From positions 310,001 through 374,000 of the forward strand of contig OZ242384.1 in the NCBI GenBank assembly GCA_965208965.1: a DNA stretch of 64,000 nt. The letters run 5' to 3'. Under the pieces are notes generated by a model. It worked only from the letters and a program-made list of their open reading frames with translations. It had not been told where the DNA came from and ran no database searches. The DNA comes from Bin5 sp965208965. GTDB lineage: Bacteria > Chloroflexota > Anaerolineae > Caldilineales > Caldilineaceae. A program made the position numbers and the translations under genes. Positions 9,053 through 18,140 of the stretch are shown in pieces; positions within the stretch are counted from its first letter, which is position 1; every line of letters begins with the position of its first letter.

Positions 9053-10453
9053 TCAGTAGGGCCAGGCGCGGGGCAGCGGCCTTTCTGCGGCCAGGAGCTT
9101 GCGGCCCAATTCATGACGGGACGCAGCCAGGTCGGAGGCGTAGGCGTGATTGGAGGCCACGTCGCGGTAGTCACCCCACTCGGCTGAAAGATCATAGAGG
9201 TTTTCACTGCCGTCGGCGTGGAGAAGGTAGCGGAACCGCTCGGTGCGGAGCGATTTCCAGCCGGTGTGCTCGGTGAGGGCGGAGGCGCCGCCGGGCGCGT
9301 CGCCGTGCAGGCGGGGCAGGAGTGAGCTGCCCTGCAGGTGGGGCGGAACCTGGATGCCGGCGAGGTCGAGGATGGTGGGCAGAACGTCGAGCGACTCGGT
9401 GAGGCCCGAATCTCTGCGGGCGGTGAAGGCGTCGCCGGGCGGCCGGATGAGGAGGGGGACGCGGCTGCACTGGTCGTGGGCTGGGTAGCCTTTGCCGTAG
9501 CGGAGGTGTTCGCCGAGCCATTCGCCATGGTCGGAGGTGAAGATAACGACGGTGTCGTCAGAGATGCCCATTTCATCAAGCGAGCTGAGCATACGGCCGA
9601 CGTGAAGGTCCACCTCGCTGATCTGGCCGTAGTAACCCTGCCGGGCGAGCCGCAGCTCGTCGTCGGGATAGTTTTGTGGACCGCGTTGCGACTCGATCTC
9701 CTGTGGGAAGGTCGGGAGTTGGAGGGAGTCGGCATCGTAGAGGTCGAAGTAGTGCTGGGGGGCCACCCAAGGGGAATGGGGGGAGTAGATGCCGGCAATG
9801 CAGAGGAAGGGCTGGCCGGTCCCGGCCTGGTGGCGCATAAATTCGATGGACTGCTCTGCGACGAAGGCGGTGTGGGTCAAGTCGTCGCGGCAGCGGGAGG
9901 CGAGAGGTTTTATAGGAAAACGTTCGCCCGGGTGTTCGATGCCGTCCTCGATTCCCATGGCTGCCTGCCAGATCTCGGACATGGGGGCCTGGCCGAGGCT
10001 GACAAAGGGGAGCTGGTCGGGCGCGCGGCGCCTTACCCAGGCACGGTAGGCGTCTTCATAGGAGCCGGGCTCGTCGGAATTCTCCAAGTGGTCGAAACCG
10101 TAGGGCGGGTGATGGGTGCGGTGATCGCGGTTGGCGTGGGGCTGGAAGTGGAGTTTGCCGATGTTGGCGGAGCGGTAGCCATAGGGGCCGAGGAGGCGGG
10201 GCAGCGTGACGGTATCTTCGGGCACGGGCACGCCCATGTGCGTGATGCCGAGGGTGGAGGGATACTGGCCGGTGAGAAAGCTGAGGCGGCTGGGCATGCA
10301 GACAGGATTCTGCACGAAACAGCGGTCGAAGTTGACGCTCTGATTTGCCAGTCTGTCGAGGTGGGGCGTGTGAATATCGGGATTGCCGTTGACGCCGAGG
10401 CCGTCCCAGCGCTGCTGGTCGGTGTAGATAATGAGGAAGTTGGGACGGCGCAT
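9053..10453 (-). CDS. sulfatase (formylglycine-type)
   Basis: The protein has 466 residues. The N-terminal metal site is NFLIIYTDQQRWDGLG (5-20), the signature is C52-M-P-S-R56 followed by LSFLTG, and the second metal motif is FTSDHGEWLGEH. It is a Cys-type sulfatase that needs conversion of the cysteine to formylglycine. No signal peptide is visible. It is directly followed by the Rieske gene, possibly translationally coupled, which is an unusual pairing. It differs clearly from the sulfatase at 3521-5026 in the segments between the motifs, so the two probably act on different sulfate esters. Confidence 0.93.
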   Translation of the reverse strand: MRRPNFLIIYTDQQRWDGLGVNGNPDIHTPHLDRLANQSVNFDRCFVQNPVCMPSRLSFLTGQYPSTLGITHMGVPVPEDTVTLPRLLGPYGYRSANIGKLHFQPHANRDHRTHHPPYGFDHLENSDEPGSYEDAYRAWVRRRAPDQLPFVSLGQAPMSEIWQAAMGIEDGIEHPGERFPIKPLASRCRDDLTHTAFVAEQSIEFMRHQAGTGQPFLCIAGIYSPHSPWVAPQHYFDLYDADSLQLPTFPQEIESQRGPQNYPDDELRLARQGYYGQISEVDLHVGRMLSSLDEMGISDDTVVIFTSDHGEWLGEHLRYGKGYPAHDQCSRVPLLIRPPGDAFTARRDSGLTESLDVLPTILDLAGIQVPPHLQGSSLLPRLHGDAPGGASALTEHTGWKSLRTERFRYLLHADGSENLYDLSAEWGDYRDVASNHAYASDLAASRHELGRKLLAAERPLPRAWPY

Positions 10454-10572
10454 GGGGCTGGTCTCCTGCGAGATTGAATCGGGATTGCGTAGTGCCTACT
10501 CTACACTAATGGTTATTCAGATCGCAATCTTTGGCAGCGTGTGCAGGATGTGCGGTCCAGAGTGGGATGGCG

Positions 10573-10607
10573 AAAGGGCATCCACAAGGTGTGCCCCTAC
10601 GGGCACC
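10573..10607. repeat. dispersed palindromic repeat, family 2, copy 2
   Basis: The core reads AAAGGGCATCCACAAGG then TGTGCCCCTACGGGCACC. It sits in the 280-base divergent region between a sulfatase (minus) and an MDR dehydrogenase (plus). GGGCA and TGCCC form the outer stem, and the sequence GGTGTGCCCCTACGGGCACC can form an alternative hairpin. It matches copies at 7544-7575 and 39006-39036. Confidence 0.6.
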
Positions 10608-10733
10608 GGCGGGTGGATGGAAAAGAGGCGTTTACGCGAATGTCCCTTTGGTGCTAGTATGAATTTTGCCTTGGAGGGGGGTGAGGCACTCCGTTCAGTC
10701 AGCGTCAGTTTCCGGGAAAGCGAGGAGCAGAGA

Positions 10734-11705
10734 ATGATACGCGTAACCAAGCCCGAGGGATTTGGAAACATCGTATTGGAGGAGGTTCCGATACCGCCTG
10801 TGGGGCCGAATGGGGTGCGGGTGCGGAGCAAGGTCAGCCTGATCAGCAGGGGTTCGGAGATCTTGCGGCGTTATATGCACGAGGAGGCGATCGACCCGAG
10901 GATCATGGGTTATTCGTTGGCGGGCGTGGTTGACGAGGTGGGGAGCGAGGCGGCGAAGCAGTTTCAGCCGGGGGAGCGGGTGATGGCAGTGGCGCCGCAT
11001 GCGCAGTATGTTGTGCAGCCGGTCGATTCGAATATCGGGCCGCGCGTGTGGCCGATTCCGGACGATATCTCGTTTGAGGAGGCTACTTTTCTGCCGCTGG
11101 CCAAGAGCGGCGTCACCTGGGCGCAGTCACCGGGGATCCGGCCCAGTCACACGATCGTGATCATGGGGCAGGGTCTGGTCGGAAACCTGGTGCTGCAGGG
11201 GGTAAAGCAGCATCTTTGTGAGCAGATTATCGTTGTGGATGCTATCGCCAGGCGCTGCCAGATGGGGCTTATTTTCGGCGCGGACCACGCTGTTGACGTT
11301 ACGGAGACGGACCCGGTGGAGCGGGTGATGGAGCTGACGGACGGGCGCGGCGCGGATATCGTGTTCGAATGTGTGGGAGGCGAGCCGGGGCTGAAATCGT
11401 TTGCGCAGGCACAGGAGATGGTATGCGACGGGGGAACGCTGCATTTGATCGGTCTTTACCACGGGAAGCCGTTGCCGCTGGACGCGGGCAAGATCCAGAG
11501 GAGGCGTCTGATTGGCGGCTACTACGGCGAAGATCCGCCTGAGTTCATGCTGGCGCGGACGGTTGAACTGATGCGGGAAGGGCGTATCCGCGTCGAGCCT
11601 TTGGTCAGCCACCGATTCCCCTATCAGGAAGCAAAAGAGGCATTCGATCTGCTGTATGGAAGATTGGCGGAGGCGATGGGCGTGTTGTTGGTGTGGGAGG
11701 AGTAA
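10734..11705 (+). CDS. MDR-family (zinc-type alcohol dehydrogenase-like) oxidoreductase
   Basis: ATG 10734 has a GAGGAG six bases upstream, giving a protein of 323 residues. The N-terminal GroES-like domain (LEEVPIPPVGPNGVRVRSK) is followed by a Rossmann domain with IVIMGQGLVGNLVLQG and GADIVFECVGGEPGLK. The cysteine-rich structural zinc loop and the usual GHE motif are absent, placing it with bacteriochlorophyllide-dehydrogenase-like and other zinc-free or reduced MDR members that often sit in sugar-catabolic clusters. It resembles the 16928-18004 product in its start (RVTKPEG, SLISRGSEI against SLTQVSAGSEM). The substrate is unknown. Confidence 0.85.
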   Translation: MIRVTKPEGFGNIVLEEVPIPPVGPNGVRVRSKVSLISRGSEILRRYMHEEAIDPRIMGYSLAGVVDEVGSEAAKQFQPGERVMAVAPHAQYVVQPVDSNIGPRVWPIPDDISFEEATFLPLAKSGVTWAQSPGIRPSHTIVIMGQGLVGNLVLQGVKQHLCEQIIVVDAIARRCQMGLIFGADHAVDVTETDPVERVMELTDGRGADIVFECVGGEPGLKSFAQAQEMVCDGGTLHLIGLYHGKPLPLDAGKIQRRRLIGGYYGEDPPEFMLARTVELMREGRIRVEPLVSHRFPYQEAKEAFDLLYGRLAEAMGVLLVWEE

Positions 11706-11813
11706 AACAGGGGAACCGGGATACGAGAGGGTGGTTTCAAAGGGGCCGCTCCACATCAGAAACGAATAGCCGAAAAAGAGAGAACCGGAACTACAGTTGC
11801 AAGGAGAAAACCG

Positions 11814-13451
11814 ATGTCCTTTTCTGCCAAAGGAATCGTTCATCGTTCGACGGTGACGGGCCGGCGAGGCATGATCGCTTCGGCGCATCCGCTGGCTTCG
11901 CTGGCGGGCGTGCGGATACTGATAGAAGGCGGCAACGCTATCGACGCGGTGGTGGCGGTGGCGGCGGCGCTGAATGTGGTCGAGCCATACATGTCGGGAC
12001 TGGGGGGCGACGGGTACATGCATATCTACTCGGCGCGCGAACAGGAGCATACGATCCTGGACTATATGGGGCGCTCGCCGTACGGGGCAACGTTTGAAGA
12101 GGTTGGCGATGCGGAGAGTCGGGCACGAGGGCCGCGTTCGCCGCTGGTGCCCGGGTCGTGCGGGGGGTGGCTGGCGGCGCTGGAGCGGTTCGGGACGATG
12201 GATGCGGCAGCGGTCTTTGAGCCGGCGATCGAGTATGCAGAGCATGGCTTTCCGCTGACGGTGAAGAATGCCGAGTTCACGGAGTTCAACGTGCCGGAGA
12301 TGCTGAAGTATCCGGCGACGGTGGAGGCGTATATGCCGCATGGCCGTGCGCCGGTTGCTGGTGAGCTGATGATACAGCCTGACTTGGCGAAGAGCATGCG
12401 CGCCATCGCTGAGGGCGGCGCGGATGTCTTTTACCGGGGCGAGATTGCGGACAAGCTGGTCCGATACATGGAGGAGAACGGAGGGCTGATCACGCACAGG
12501 GACCTGGAGGATTTTGCGGTTGAGTGGCAGGAACCGGTTTCGGTCTCATACCGGGGCTTCCGTGTGTATGCGCCGCCGCCGCCGTGCCAGGCGGTCCAGT
12601 ATCTGGAGACGCTGAACATCATGGAGGGCTTCGACGTGGCGGAGATGGGCCACAACCGTGCGGGGACGTTGCACCGGTTTATCGAGGCGGCGAAGCTGGC
12701 GCAGGCAGACAGGGCCGAGTATACGGGGCTTGAGAACGTGCCCACGGCCGGTCTGCTGTCGAAAGAGTACGCGGCGCAGCGCCGGGCAGAGATCGGTTCG
12801 CAGGCGCGCCCTTCGGGAGGTGAACGGTATACGTCGGAGAAGATGGAGGACGAGGTGCTGGCCGGGGACCCGCGGCGGTGGATGCGAACCGAGTGCACGA
12901 CGCACTTCAGCGCGATCGACGCGGCGGGCAACGCGGTGGCGATTACACAGAGCCTGGGGGCCGGTTTCGGCTCGGCAGTGGTCGTTCCGGGGACGGGGAT
13001 TGCGCTGAACAATTTCCTGAACTGGTTTGACGCCGACCCGCAGAGCCCGAATGTCATCGCGCCGGGGCGGAAGATCGAGATGTGCATGTCGCCAGCGCAG
13101 GTGTGGGATGAACAGGGGCTGCGTTTTCTGATCGGGACGCCGGGAAGCTACGGGATATTGCAGACGACGCCGCAGATGATCATGAACGTCATCGATCATG
13201 ACCTGAACATACAGGCCGCGATCGAGGCGCCGCGGGTCAAGTCGACGTCGCCGGGTACACAGGTGGATGTCGAAACGCGGATCGGGGAGGACGTCCTGCT
13301 GGAGCTGACGCAGATGGGCCACCGGCTGAACAGGCTGGGTCCCTGGAACGCGGAAGTAGGGGGCGGGCAGGGTATCATGGTCGATCCTGAGAGCGGCGGG
13401 TTTATGGGCGGCGCGGACCCGCGGCGAGATGGGTATGCGCTTGGATGGTAG
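11814..13451 (+). CDS. gamma-glutamyltransferase family protein (Ntn hydrolase)
   Basis: The protein has 545 residues. The N-terminal region (MIASAHPLASLAGVRILIEGGNAIDAVVA, SGLGGDG) and the catalytic threonine in C361-T362-T363-H364-F-S match the GGT superfamily, in which the precursor cleaves itself before the threonine of the TTHxS motif. No signal peptide is seen, so it may be a cytoplasmic member rather than the classical periplasmic enzyme. The reaction would be hydrolysis or transfer of a gamma-glutamyl or similar amide. An aGGAGaaaacc lies before the ATG. It is convergent with the aspartoacylase-type gene, 17 bases away. Confidence 0.9.
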   Translation: MSFSAKGIVHRSTVTGRRGMIASAHPLASLAGVRILIEGGNAIDAVVAVAAALNVVEPYMSGLGGDGYMHIYSAREQEHTILDYMGRSPYGATFEEVGDAESRARGPRSPLVPGSCGGWLAALERFGTMDAAAVFEPAIEYAEHGFPLTVKNAEFTEFNVPEMLKYPATVEAYMPHGRAPVAGELMIQPDLAKSMRAIAEGGADVFYRGEIADKLVRYMEENGGLITHRDLEDFAVEWQEPVSVSYRGFRVYAPPPPCQAVQYLETLNIMEGFDVAEMGHNRAGTLHRFIEAAKLAQADRAEYTGLENVPTAGLLSKEYAAQRRAEIGSQARPSGGERYTSEKMEDEVLAGDPRRWMRTECTTHFSAIDAAGNAVAITQSLGAGFGSAVVVPGTGIALNNFLNWFDADPQSPNVIAPGRKIEMCMSPAQVWDEQGLRFLIGTPGSYGILQTTPQMIMNVIDHDLNIQAAIEAPRVKSTSPGTQVDVETRIGEDVLLELTQMGHRLNRLGPWNAEVGGGQGIMVDPESGGFMGGADPRRDGYALGW

Positions 13452-13468
13452 AACCGCAGTGGGCAGTG

Positions 13469-14449
13469 TTATTCGGCGCGGTTGGTTAGGTGGATGAGGC
13501 CGTCGCCGGCAAGGACGCGGTGTACGCCGCGGCGCATGATGACAATGCCGTCGTTTTCGGCGTGCAGCTCGGCAAGGAGGGCGCCGAGGGGGTCGTGGAT
13601 GGCGCCGACGAGCTGCCCTGATTGGACTTCCTGCAGGAGCTCGACGCGGGGTCGGAAGTAGCCGGCCATGGGGGCGGACATGACTTCGTCCATGTTGCCG
13701 TCGCCGATGAGGTGCTCGGCGGGTGGTGCAGGGCCCGGGTCGCCCGAGAGCATGTCCAAGTGGTGCATGACGTTGAGGACGCCCTGTGTGAAGCAGTCAA
13801 CGTCTTCGGGGCGGGCGCGGCCGGCGCCGGCGGCTTCGGTATAGAGGCAGGGCACGCCCAGTTCGAGGGCTGCGGTGATGCTGCGGCCCGGCGGAATGGG
13901 CGGTGGGTGACCCCACAATACAGGCGCGCCGAAGACGCCTGCTGCGGCCAGAGAGCGCCGGCCGATGTCATCGTCGCTATGGACGTAGCCGGCAAGGGTA
14001 GGGATTTCGCCGACGATACCGGCGCTGTGGAGGTCGATGAAGAAGTCGGCTGCGCTGATGAACTTTCTGGTGAGCCAGTAGGCGATGCACTCGGTCAGGG
14101 TGCCGGTCTCGGAGCCGGGAAAGACGCGTGCCAGGTTGAGGCCGTCGATGGGGCTGTTGCGGGTGGCGGTAGCGTAGGCAGCCATGTTGCAGACAGGGAC
14201 CATGAGGAGTGTGCCGCGCAGGTGGTGAGGGTCGACCTTTTCGGCGATACGGGGGATGGCTTCGACGCCCTCGTATTCATCGCCATGGACACCGGCGAAT
14301 ACGGTCAAAGTGGGTCCCGGATTCGATCCGGTTACGGTGAGCAGGGGTAGCTGCCACCAGCCGCCTTCGACGCGCGGCGAAATGTTCAGCCAGCAGGCGC
14401 TTTTTGTTCCCCGCTCCAGCTGGGTCATGTTCAGTTCTGAGATGTGCAT
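13469..14449 (-). CDS. succinylglutamate desuccinylase/aspartoacylase family zinc hydrolase
   Basis: The protein has 326 residues. The zinc ligands fit H55 and E58 in VFAGVHGDEYEG and H141 in FFIDLHSAG, the pattern of the M14-like AstE/AspA family. Such enzymes release a carboxylate from an N-acyl amino acid or amide; many environmental members act on unknown substrates. A short beta-rich C-terminal domain (250-326) is typical. It lies 47 bases downstream of the beta-propeller-like gene, on the same strand, so the two may share a transcript. Confidence 0.88.
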   Translation of the reverse strand: MHISELNMTQLERGTKSACWLNISPRVEGGWWQLPLLTVTGSNPGPTLTVFAGVHGDEYEGVEAIPRIAEKVDPHHLRGTLLMVPVCNMAAYATATRNSPIDGLNLARVFPGSETGTLTECIAYWLTRKFISAADFFIDLHSAGIVGEIPTLAGYVHSDDDIGRRSLAAAGVFGAPVLWGHPPPIPPGRSITAALELGVPCLYTEAAGAGRARPEDVDCFTQGVLNVMHHLDMLSGDPGPAPPAEHLIGDGNMDEVMSAPMAGYFRPRVELLQEVQSGQLVGAIHDPLGALLAELHAENDGIVIMRRGVHRVLAGDGLIHLTNRAE

Positions 14450-14496
14450 ATTGGTCTCCTATGGTGGACGGCGTCTTCCGGTCTGGCTGGCGCCAC

Positions 14497-15999
14497 TCAC
14501 TCGCGGAACTGAATCGAATAGAGGTCGGCGTCCTTGAGGACGAACCGGATGCGGATGGGACGTCCTGACAGTGCGCTCAGGTCGTTGCCGCCAGTCCAGG
14601 TGGCGGGGCGGTCGATGGCGTCGCCGAAGATTTCGTCGCTGTCGTCGAGGGAGAAGCCGGGGACGGGGATGCCCTCGTGGTCCTGGATCTCGACACGCAG
14701 GCTGCCGGCGGCGGAGGTGGCGAAGTTGAGGACGAGACGGCGGCCTGAGAAGATCAGCGGTTTTGTGAGGCAGGAGCCGCCGGAAAAGGGAGCATGAAGG
14801 GAGACGAAGCCGTCGATGCGGGTGGTGTAGCGTCGTACGTTCATGCTGCTGCCGGTCCAATAGCCTTCGACGACGTAGAGGGAGAGCTCGGGCGGGGCGC
14901 CGGGCGAATCGGCCTCGGTCTCGATGAGGCCCCAGGCAATGCAGTTGTCGCTGTAGACCCAACTGTCTACGACATTGGGGCCGGGGCGGATATACGCTTC
15001 TCCCCAGCGCTTGAAGTTCAGCCCGTCGCGGCTGGACATGAAGAGCCCGTCTGTAACCACGGAGCCGTAACGGGGATGGGCGGCGCTGCGCTCCCGGCGG
15101 TACTCGAGCCCGGGGAGATTGTCGGTCTGCGGTACCCAGCCTCTGTCGATGTAGCGCATGGGAAAGCCAAAGAATATGTGGGGCGCGCGCGGGTAGGGCC
15201 GGATCTGGTTGGTGTAGAGAGGCTGTTCGGGGCTGTCGCCGTAGTCGAGCCACCTAGGTTGGGACCAGTTGAGAAAGTCGGCAGAGGTGGCTGTCTTGAT
15301 GCCGCGCACGCCGTGGGGGGCGCCGCCGCGAAAGTCGCGGAAGTAGGCCCGGTATTCGCCGCGGTAGTCGTCCCAGAAGGCCAGATTCAGGGAGTCGAAG
15401 TAGCCCTCGGTGATGACAGGGTCCGGGGCCTCTCCGTTCTCCTGGCGCGTCAGGGAGAAGTTGAAGCCGTCCGGGGAGTGGAGGGCGTGGAGCGCGCGCG
15501 GGGCGCCGGCGGGGACGATGGCTTTGTACTCGGATCCTTCCTGGCAGGCTGGGTTCGTGTCCGGGAATACGGCGGTATCGCCGGCGCTGATGTCGATGCC
15601 AGGGAAGCTGTCAGGCGCGAGAACGATGTTGTTGTTGCGGTTGCCCTCGAATTCGACGAGGCCGAGGTCGGGTTTGCTCCAGCGCTTGCCGTCAGTGCTT
15701 TCGGCATAGCAGACATAGTAGGGGTGGGGGTAGTTTATGCGGCCACCGCCCATGACGTAGTGCCAGGCGCCGTAGTACATGCGGAAGCGCCCGTCTCTGT
15801 CCTGGAAGACGGTGCGGTAAAGGCAGGCGTTGCCCTCGCAGGGCGCGTCGGTCTGAAGGACCACTTCGCGCTTGACGGGAGGATGGAGGCGCAGCTCGAG
15901 GGGATCTGTCAGCTCCGCGATGAGGAAGTCATCGATCATGGGTTCAAGGCGGGCGCCGATATCGATTGGACCGTTGTGTGCGGTGGTGGAACTGCTCAT
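14497..15999 (-). CDS. five-bladed beta-propeller-like protein (GH-32/43/62-like), unknown function
   Basis: From ATG 15999 (AGGTGA five bases upstream) the protein has 500 residues; GTG 16008 is the alternative. It shows repeated propeller-type blades with FRMYYGAWHYV, YVCYAESTDGKRWSKPDLGL and HSPDGFNFSL, as in the arabinanase/invertase superfamily. A C-terminal beta-sandwich (AGSLRVEIQDHEG) follows. The conserved start DDFLIAELTDPLELRLHPPV is shared with the 23359-24825 product (DDYLIAALSRDAELRLHRPV), so the two are paralogues. Neither a glycosidase acid/base residue nor a signal peptide can be assigned with confidence. A carbohydrate-binding or hydrolysing role is inferred. Confidence 0.72.
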   Translation of the reverse strand: MSSSTTAHNGPIDIGARLEPMIDDFLIAELTDPLELRLHPPVKREVVLQTDAPCEGNACLYRTVFQDRDGRFRMYYGAWHYVMGGGRINYPHPYYVCYAESTDGKRWSKPDLGLVEFEGNRNNNIVLAPDSFPGIDISAGDTAVFPDTNPACQEGSEYKAIVPAGAPRALHALHSPDGFNFSLTRQENGEAPDPVITEGYFDSLNLAFWDDYRGEYRAYFRDFRGGAPHGVRGIKTATSADFLNWSQPRWLDYGDSPEQPLYTNQIRPYPRAPHIFFGFPMRYIDRGWVPQTDNLPGLEYRRERSAAHPRYGSVVTDGLFMSSRDGLNFKRWGEAYIRPGPNVVDSWVYSDNCIAWGLIETEADSPGAPPELSLYVVEGYWTGSSMNVRRYTTRIDGFVSLHAPFSGGSCLTKPLIFSGRRLVLNFATSAAGSLRVEIQDHEGIPVPGFSLDDSDEIFGDAIDRPATWTGGNDLSALSGRPIRIRFVLKDADLYSIQFRE

Positions 16000-16055
16000 G
16001 AGTGTCACCTGTTGAAGGGCAGTGGTTGGTGGTCAGTAACTGCAAGCCTGTTGAG

Positions 16056-16910
16056 TCAGAGGTTGGGGGCGCGGAGGACTGTGTTGGTTGAGGGGAGCGC
16101 CCAGATTTCGTGATAGACGGTCGGGGATGGTCGGGGCGGGGGGTAGCCGGGCGGCTTGTTGTCGGGATCGCGGAGCTCATTTCGATCCCGGCCTTCGATG
16201 TGGTGAAGCCAAGCGAGCTCTTCGGGAGCGGCGGCGACCTCACGGCGCAGGATGAACTCGATGTAGTCAAAGGCGGTGAAGGCGGCGTGGGCAAGGAAGA
16301 CCCGTTCGACAGTGCGGCCGTTCCAGGTGGCAAGGTCGGGCAGTATCAGAGGGCCGGTGCAGATCTGAAAGGCGGCGTCCTCGCGGTTGACGTTGATAAG
16401 ATTGACAGGGTATTCGACGGTGACGCGAAGGCCGGTTTGTTCGTCGCGGTAGGCGCAACGGGCATTGAGCAGGGCGTTGGCGAGGGTGGCTTCGATCAGG
16501 GTCTCGCCGGCGTTCAGCTCGATTGGGTGGGGAAATTCTTTCAGGCTAATGTCGTGATCCTGGAAGGCCTCGCACAGATTCTGCGCTGAGGCGTGCTCTG
16601 ATTCGCCGCTGGGCAGACGGGCGATTGGGATCCGGTGCGTGCGGCTAAAGGCCATACGAAATTCGCTGCTGGGGATCTGGAAGAAGCCCTGTTGGGGGAT
16701 GGTATATTCGGTGCGGCAGGGGGCGCCGACGAATAGCTCGGCCAGGGCGGGGCCACTCTCATCGGAGATAACACAGCTGGACTCAATGTTGAAGCGCACG
16801 AGGCGAACGTCGCCATCGTTGCCGATGAAACCGCCGGCGTACTTGTAGTAGGGGTCCTCCTGCCTGGGGAAGGTCTTCCAGGTGAAGAAGGAGCGGGGAA
16901 AGTCGATCAT
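16056..16910 (-). CDS. conserved protein of unknown function (284 aa)
   Basis: I do not recognise this family. The product is soluble, beta-rich and ends in a proline-rich tail (KPPGYPPPRPSPTVYHEIW). Aromatic and acidic residues are spread evenly, and no transmembrane or signal segment is visible. It lies between the MDR dehydrogenase (starts at 18004) and the propeller-like gene on the same strand with short gaps, so it probably belongs to the same transcript. The start is ATG 16910, with a GGAGG (AAGGAGGCCGGC) shortly before it. Confidence 0.7.
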   Translation of the reverse strand: MIDFPRSFFTWKTFPRQEDPYYKYAGGFIGNDGDVRLVRFNIESSCVISDESGPALAELFVGAPCRTEYTIPQQGFFQIPSSEFRMAFSRTHRIPIARLPSGESEHASAQNLCEAFQDHDISLKEFPHPIELNAGETLIEATLANALLNARCAYRDEQTGLRVTVEYPVNLINVNREDAAFQICTGPLILPDLATWNGRTVERVFLAHAAFTAFDYIEFILRREVAAAPEELAWLHHIEGRDRNELRDPDNKPPGYPPPRPSPTVYHEIWALPSTNTVLRAPNL

Positions 16911-16927
16911 GCCGGCCTCCTTGGATG

Positions 16928-18004
16928 TCAGTCCCAGGTAAAAAAGACGCTCAGCCAGCCTTCATGGCCGCTCATCATGCGGTCGAACAGATCAGGCGCC
17001 TCGGTAAAGGGCACGACATGACTGACGAGTGGCTCCGTCTGCAGCTCGCGGCGGCGGATGAGGTCGAGAATCACGTGCTGGTTGCGCACGCGCGTCCAGG
17101 GCCAGTAGGGATGTGTGTCGCTCATACCGGTCTGGTAGGAGCCGGTCACGACGATTTCGCGGCGGAATAGCTCGTTGGACTCGATGGGGATGGAGCCGCT
17201 GGTCGCGCCGACGAGAATGATGCGGCCGCGATCTGCGGCGGCTTTGATCATGGTGGGGTAGTTGCCGATAAAGGAGGTACAGTGAAGCTGGACTTCGGCC
17301 CCGCTGCCGGGCAACATGCTGGGCAGTGCGCCCCGCCATCGCCAGGGCAGAAGTGTATGGGCACGGATCTCTTCGACCGCGTCCTGGCTGCCGGCGTTGA
17401 CCAGATGGGAAGCGCCGAGCTGGCGGGCAAGATCCAAGCGCTCCTCAACAAGGTCGACACCGATGAGTGGCTGGGCGCCGACGAGGCGACAGAGCTGCAA
17501 GGCGAGCAGGCCGACAACGCCGAGGCCGTGGACTGCGACCGATTCACCGATCTGGATCTGGGCGCGGCGCACGCCGTGGAGGGCCACGTCACCGAGAACG
17601 CAGAAGGCGACTTCCACATCGGTCAGATCGTCGGGCAGTTTTTGGACATTATACTGTTGTGGAATGACGACTTCACTGGCTTCGAGCTCGGGTGTAACCA
17701 GCCAGTGGGTGGAATGGTTGCCGCTGCAGAGGACGCGGTCGCCCACCGCGACCTGATCGATCTGACTGCCCGCTTCTTCGACGACACCGATGGCGGTGTA
17801 GCCAAGCCCTTCGTTTGCAAATGAGGCCTGCTCTGCGGGGCTGGCGGTGCGGCGACGGCGGATGCCGTTCATTTCGGAGCCAGCGCTGACCTGAGTGAGG
17901 CTGGTGCGTACCAGGAGCTGATTGGGCGCGGGGGCCGGCACATCAAACTCTTCGATTTCAATTTGGCCTGAGGGGGTGAGGACCAACCGCTTTCCCTGTG
18001 TCAC
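16928..18004 (-). CDS. MDR-family zinc-type alcohol dehydrogenase-like oxidoreductase
   Basis: The protein has 358 residues from GTG 18004. The GroES-like domain (RLVLTPSGQIEIEEFDVP) and the Rossmann motif VHGLGVVGLLALQLC identify it. The cysteine pattern of the structural zinc site is absent, and VAVGDRVLCSGNHSTHWLVT replaces it. It is about 35 residues longer than the relative at 10734-11705. It is the first gene of the minus-strand run down to the aspartoacylase-type gene; the class-IV aminotransferase starts divergently 137 bases away, so the two share an intergenic control region. Confidence 0.88.
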   Translation of the reverse strand: MTQGKRLVLTPSGQIEIEEFDVPAPAPNQLLVRTSLTQVSAGSEMNGIRRRRTASPAEQASFANEGLGYTAIGVVEEAGSQIDQVAVGDRVLCSGNHSTHWLVTPELEASEVVIPQQYNVQKLPDDLTDVEVAFCVLGDVALHGVRRAQIQIGESVAVHGLGVVGLLALQLCRLVGAQPLIGVDLVEERLDLARQLGASHLVNAGSQDAVEEIRAHTLLPWRWRGALPSMLPGSGAEVQLHCTSFIGNYPTMIKAAADRGRIILVGATSGSIPIESNELFRREIVVTGSYQTGMSDTHPYWPWTRVRNQHVILDLIRRRELQTEPLVSHVVPFTEAPDLFDRMMSGHEGWLSVFFTWD

Positions 18005-18140
18005 GTAGGATTCCTTTGGGTGTGGGCGCGATGCTTATCGACAGGAGTACAGGGTCAAGTGTACAATCATTTGCAGTCTGTTTCCAATCGGAAATACACA
18101 TGGGCCGGGGGCCAGAAACCAGTGCCAGGGGAGGCATACC

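Noticed and set aside
8554..9798. Rieske gene extended to about 414 codons
   Set aside because: The added part lies inside the second sulfatase gene in another frame and is Ser/Thr/Pro-rich without any domain.
11127..12497. Minus-strand frame of 456 codons
   Set aside because: It spans the end of the MDR gene and the start of the gamma-glutamyltransferase gene on the other strand, both with clear motifs, and is rich in His, Arg and Gln as expected for a complement frame.
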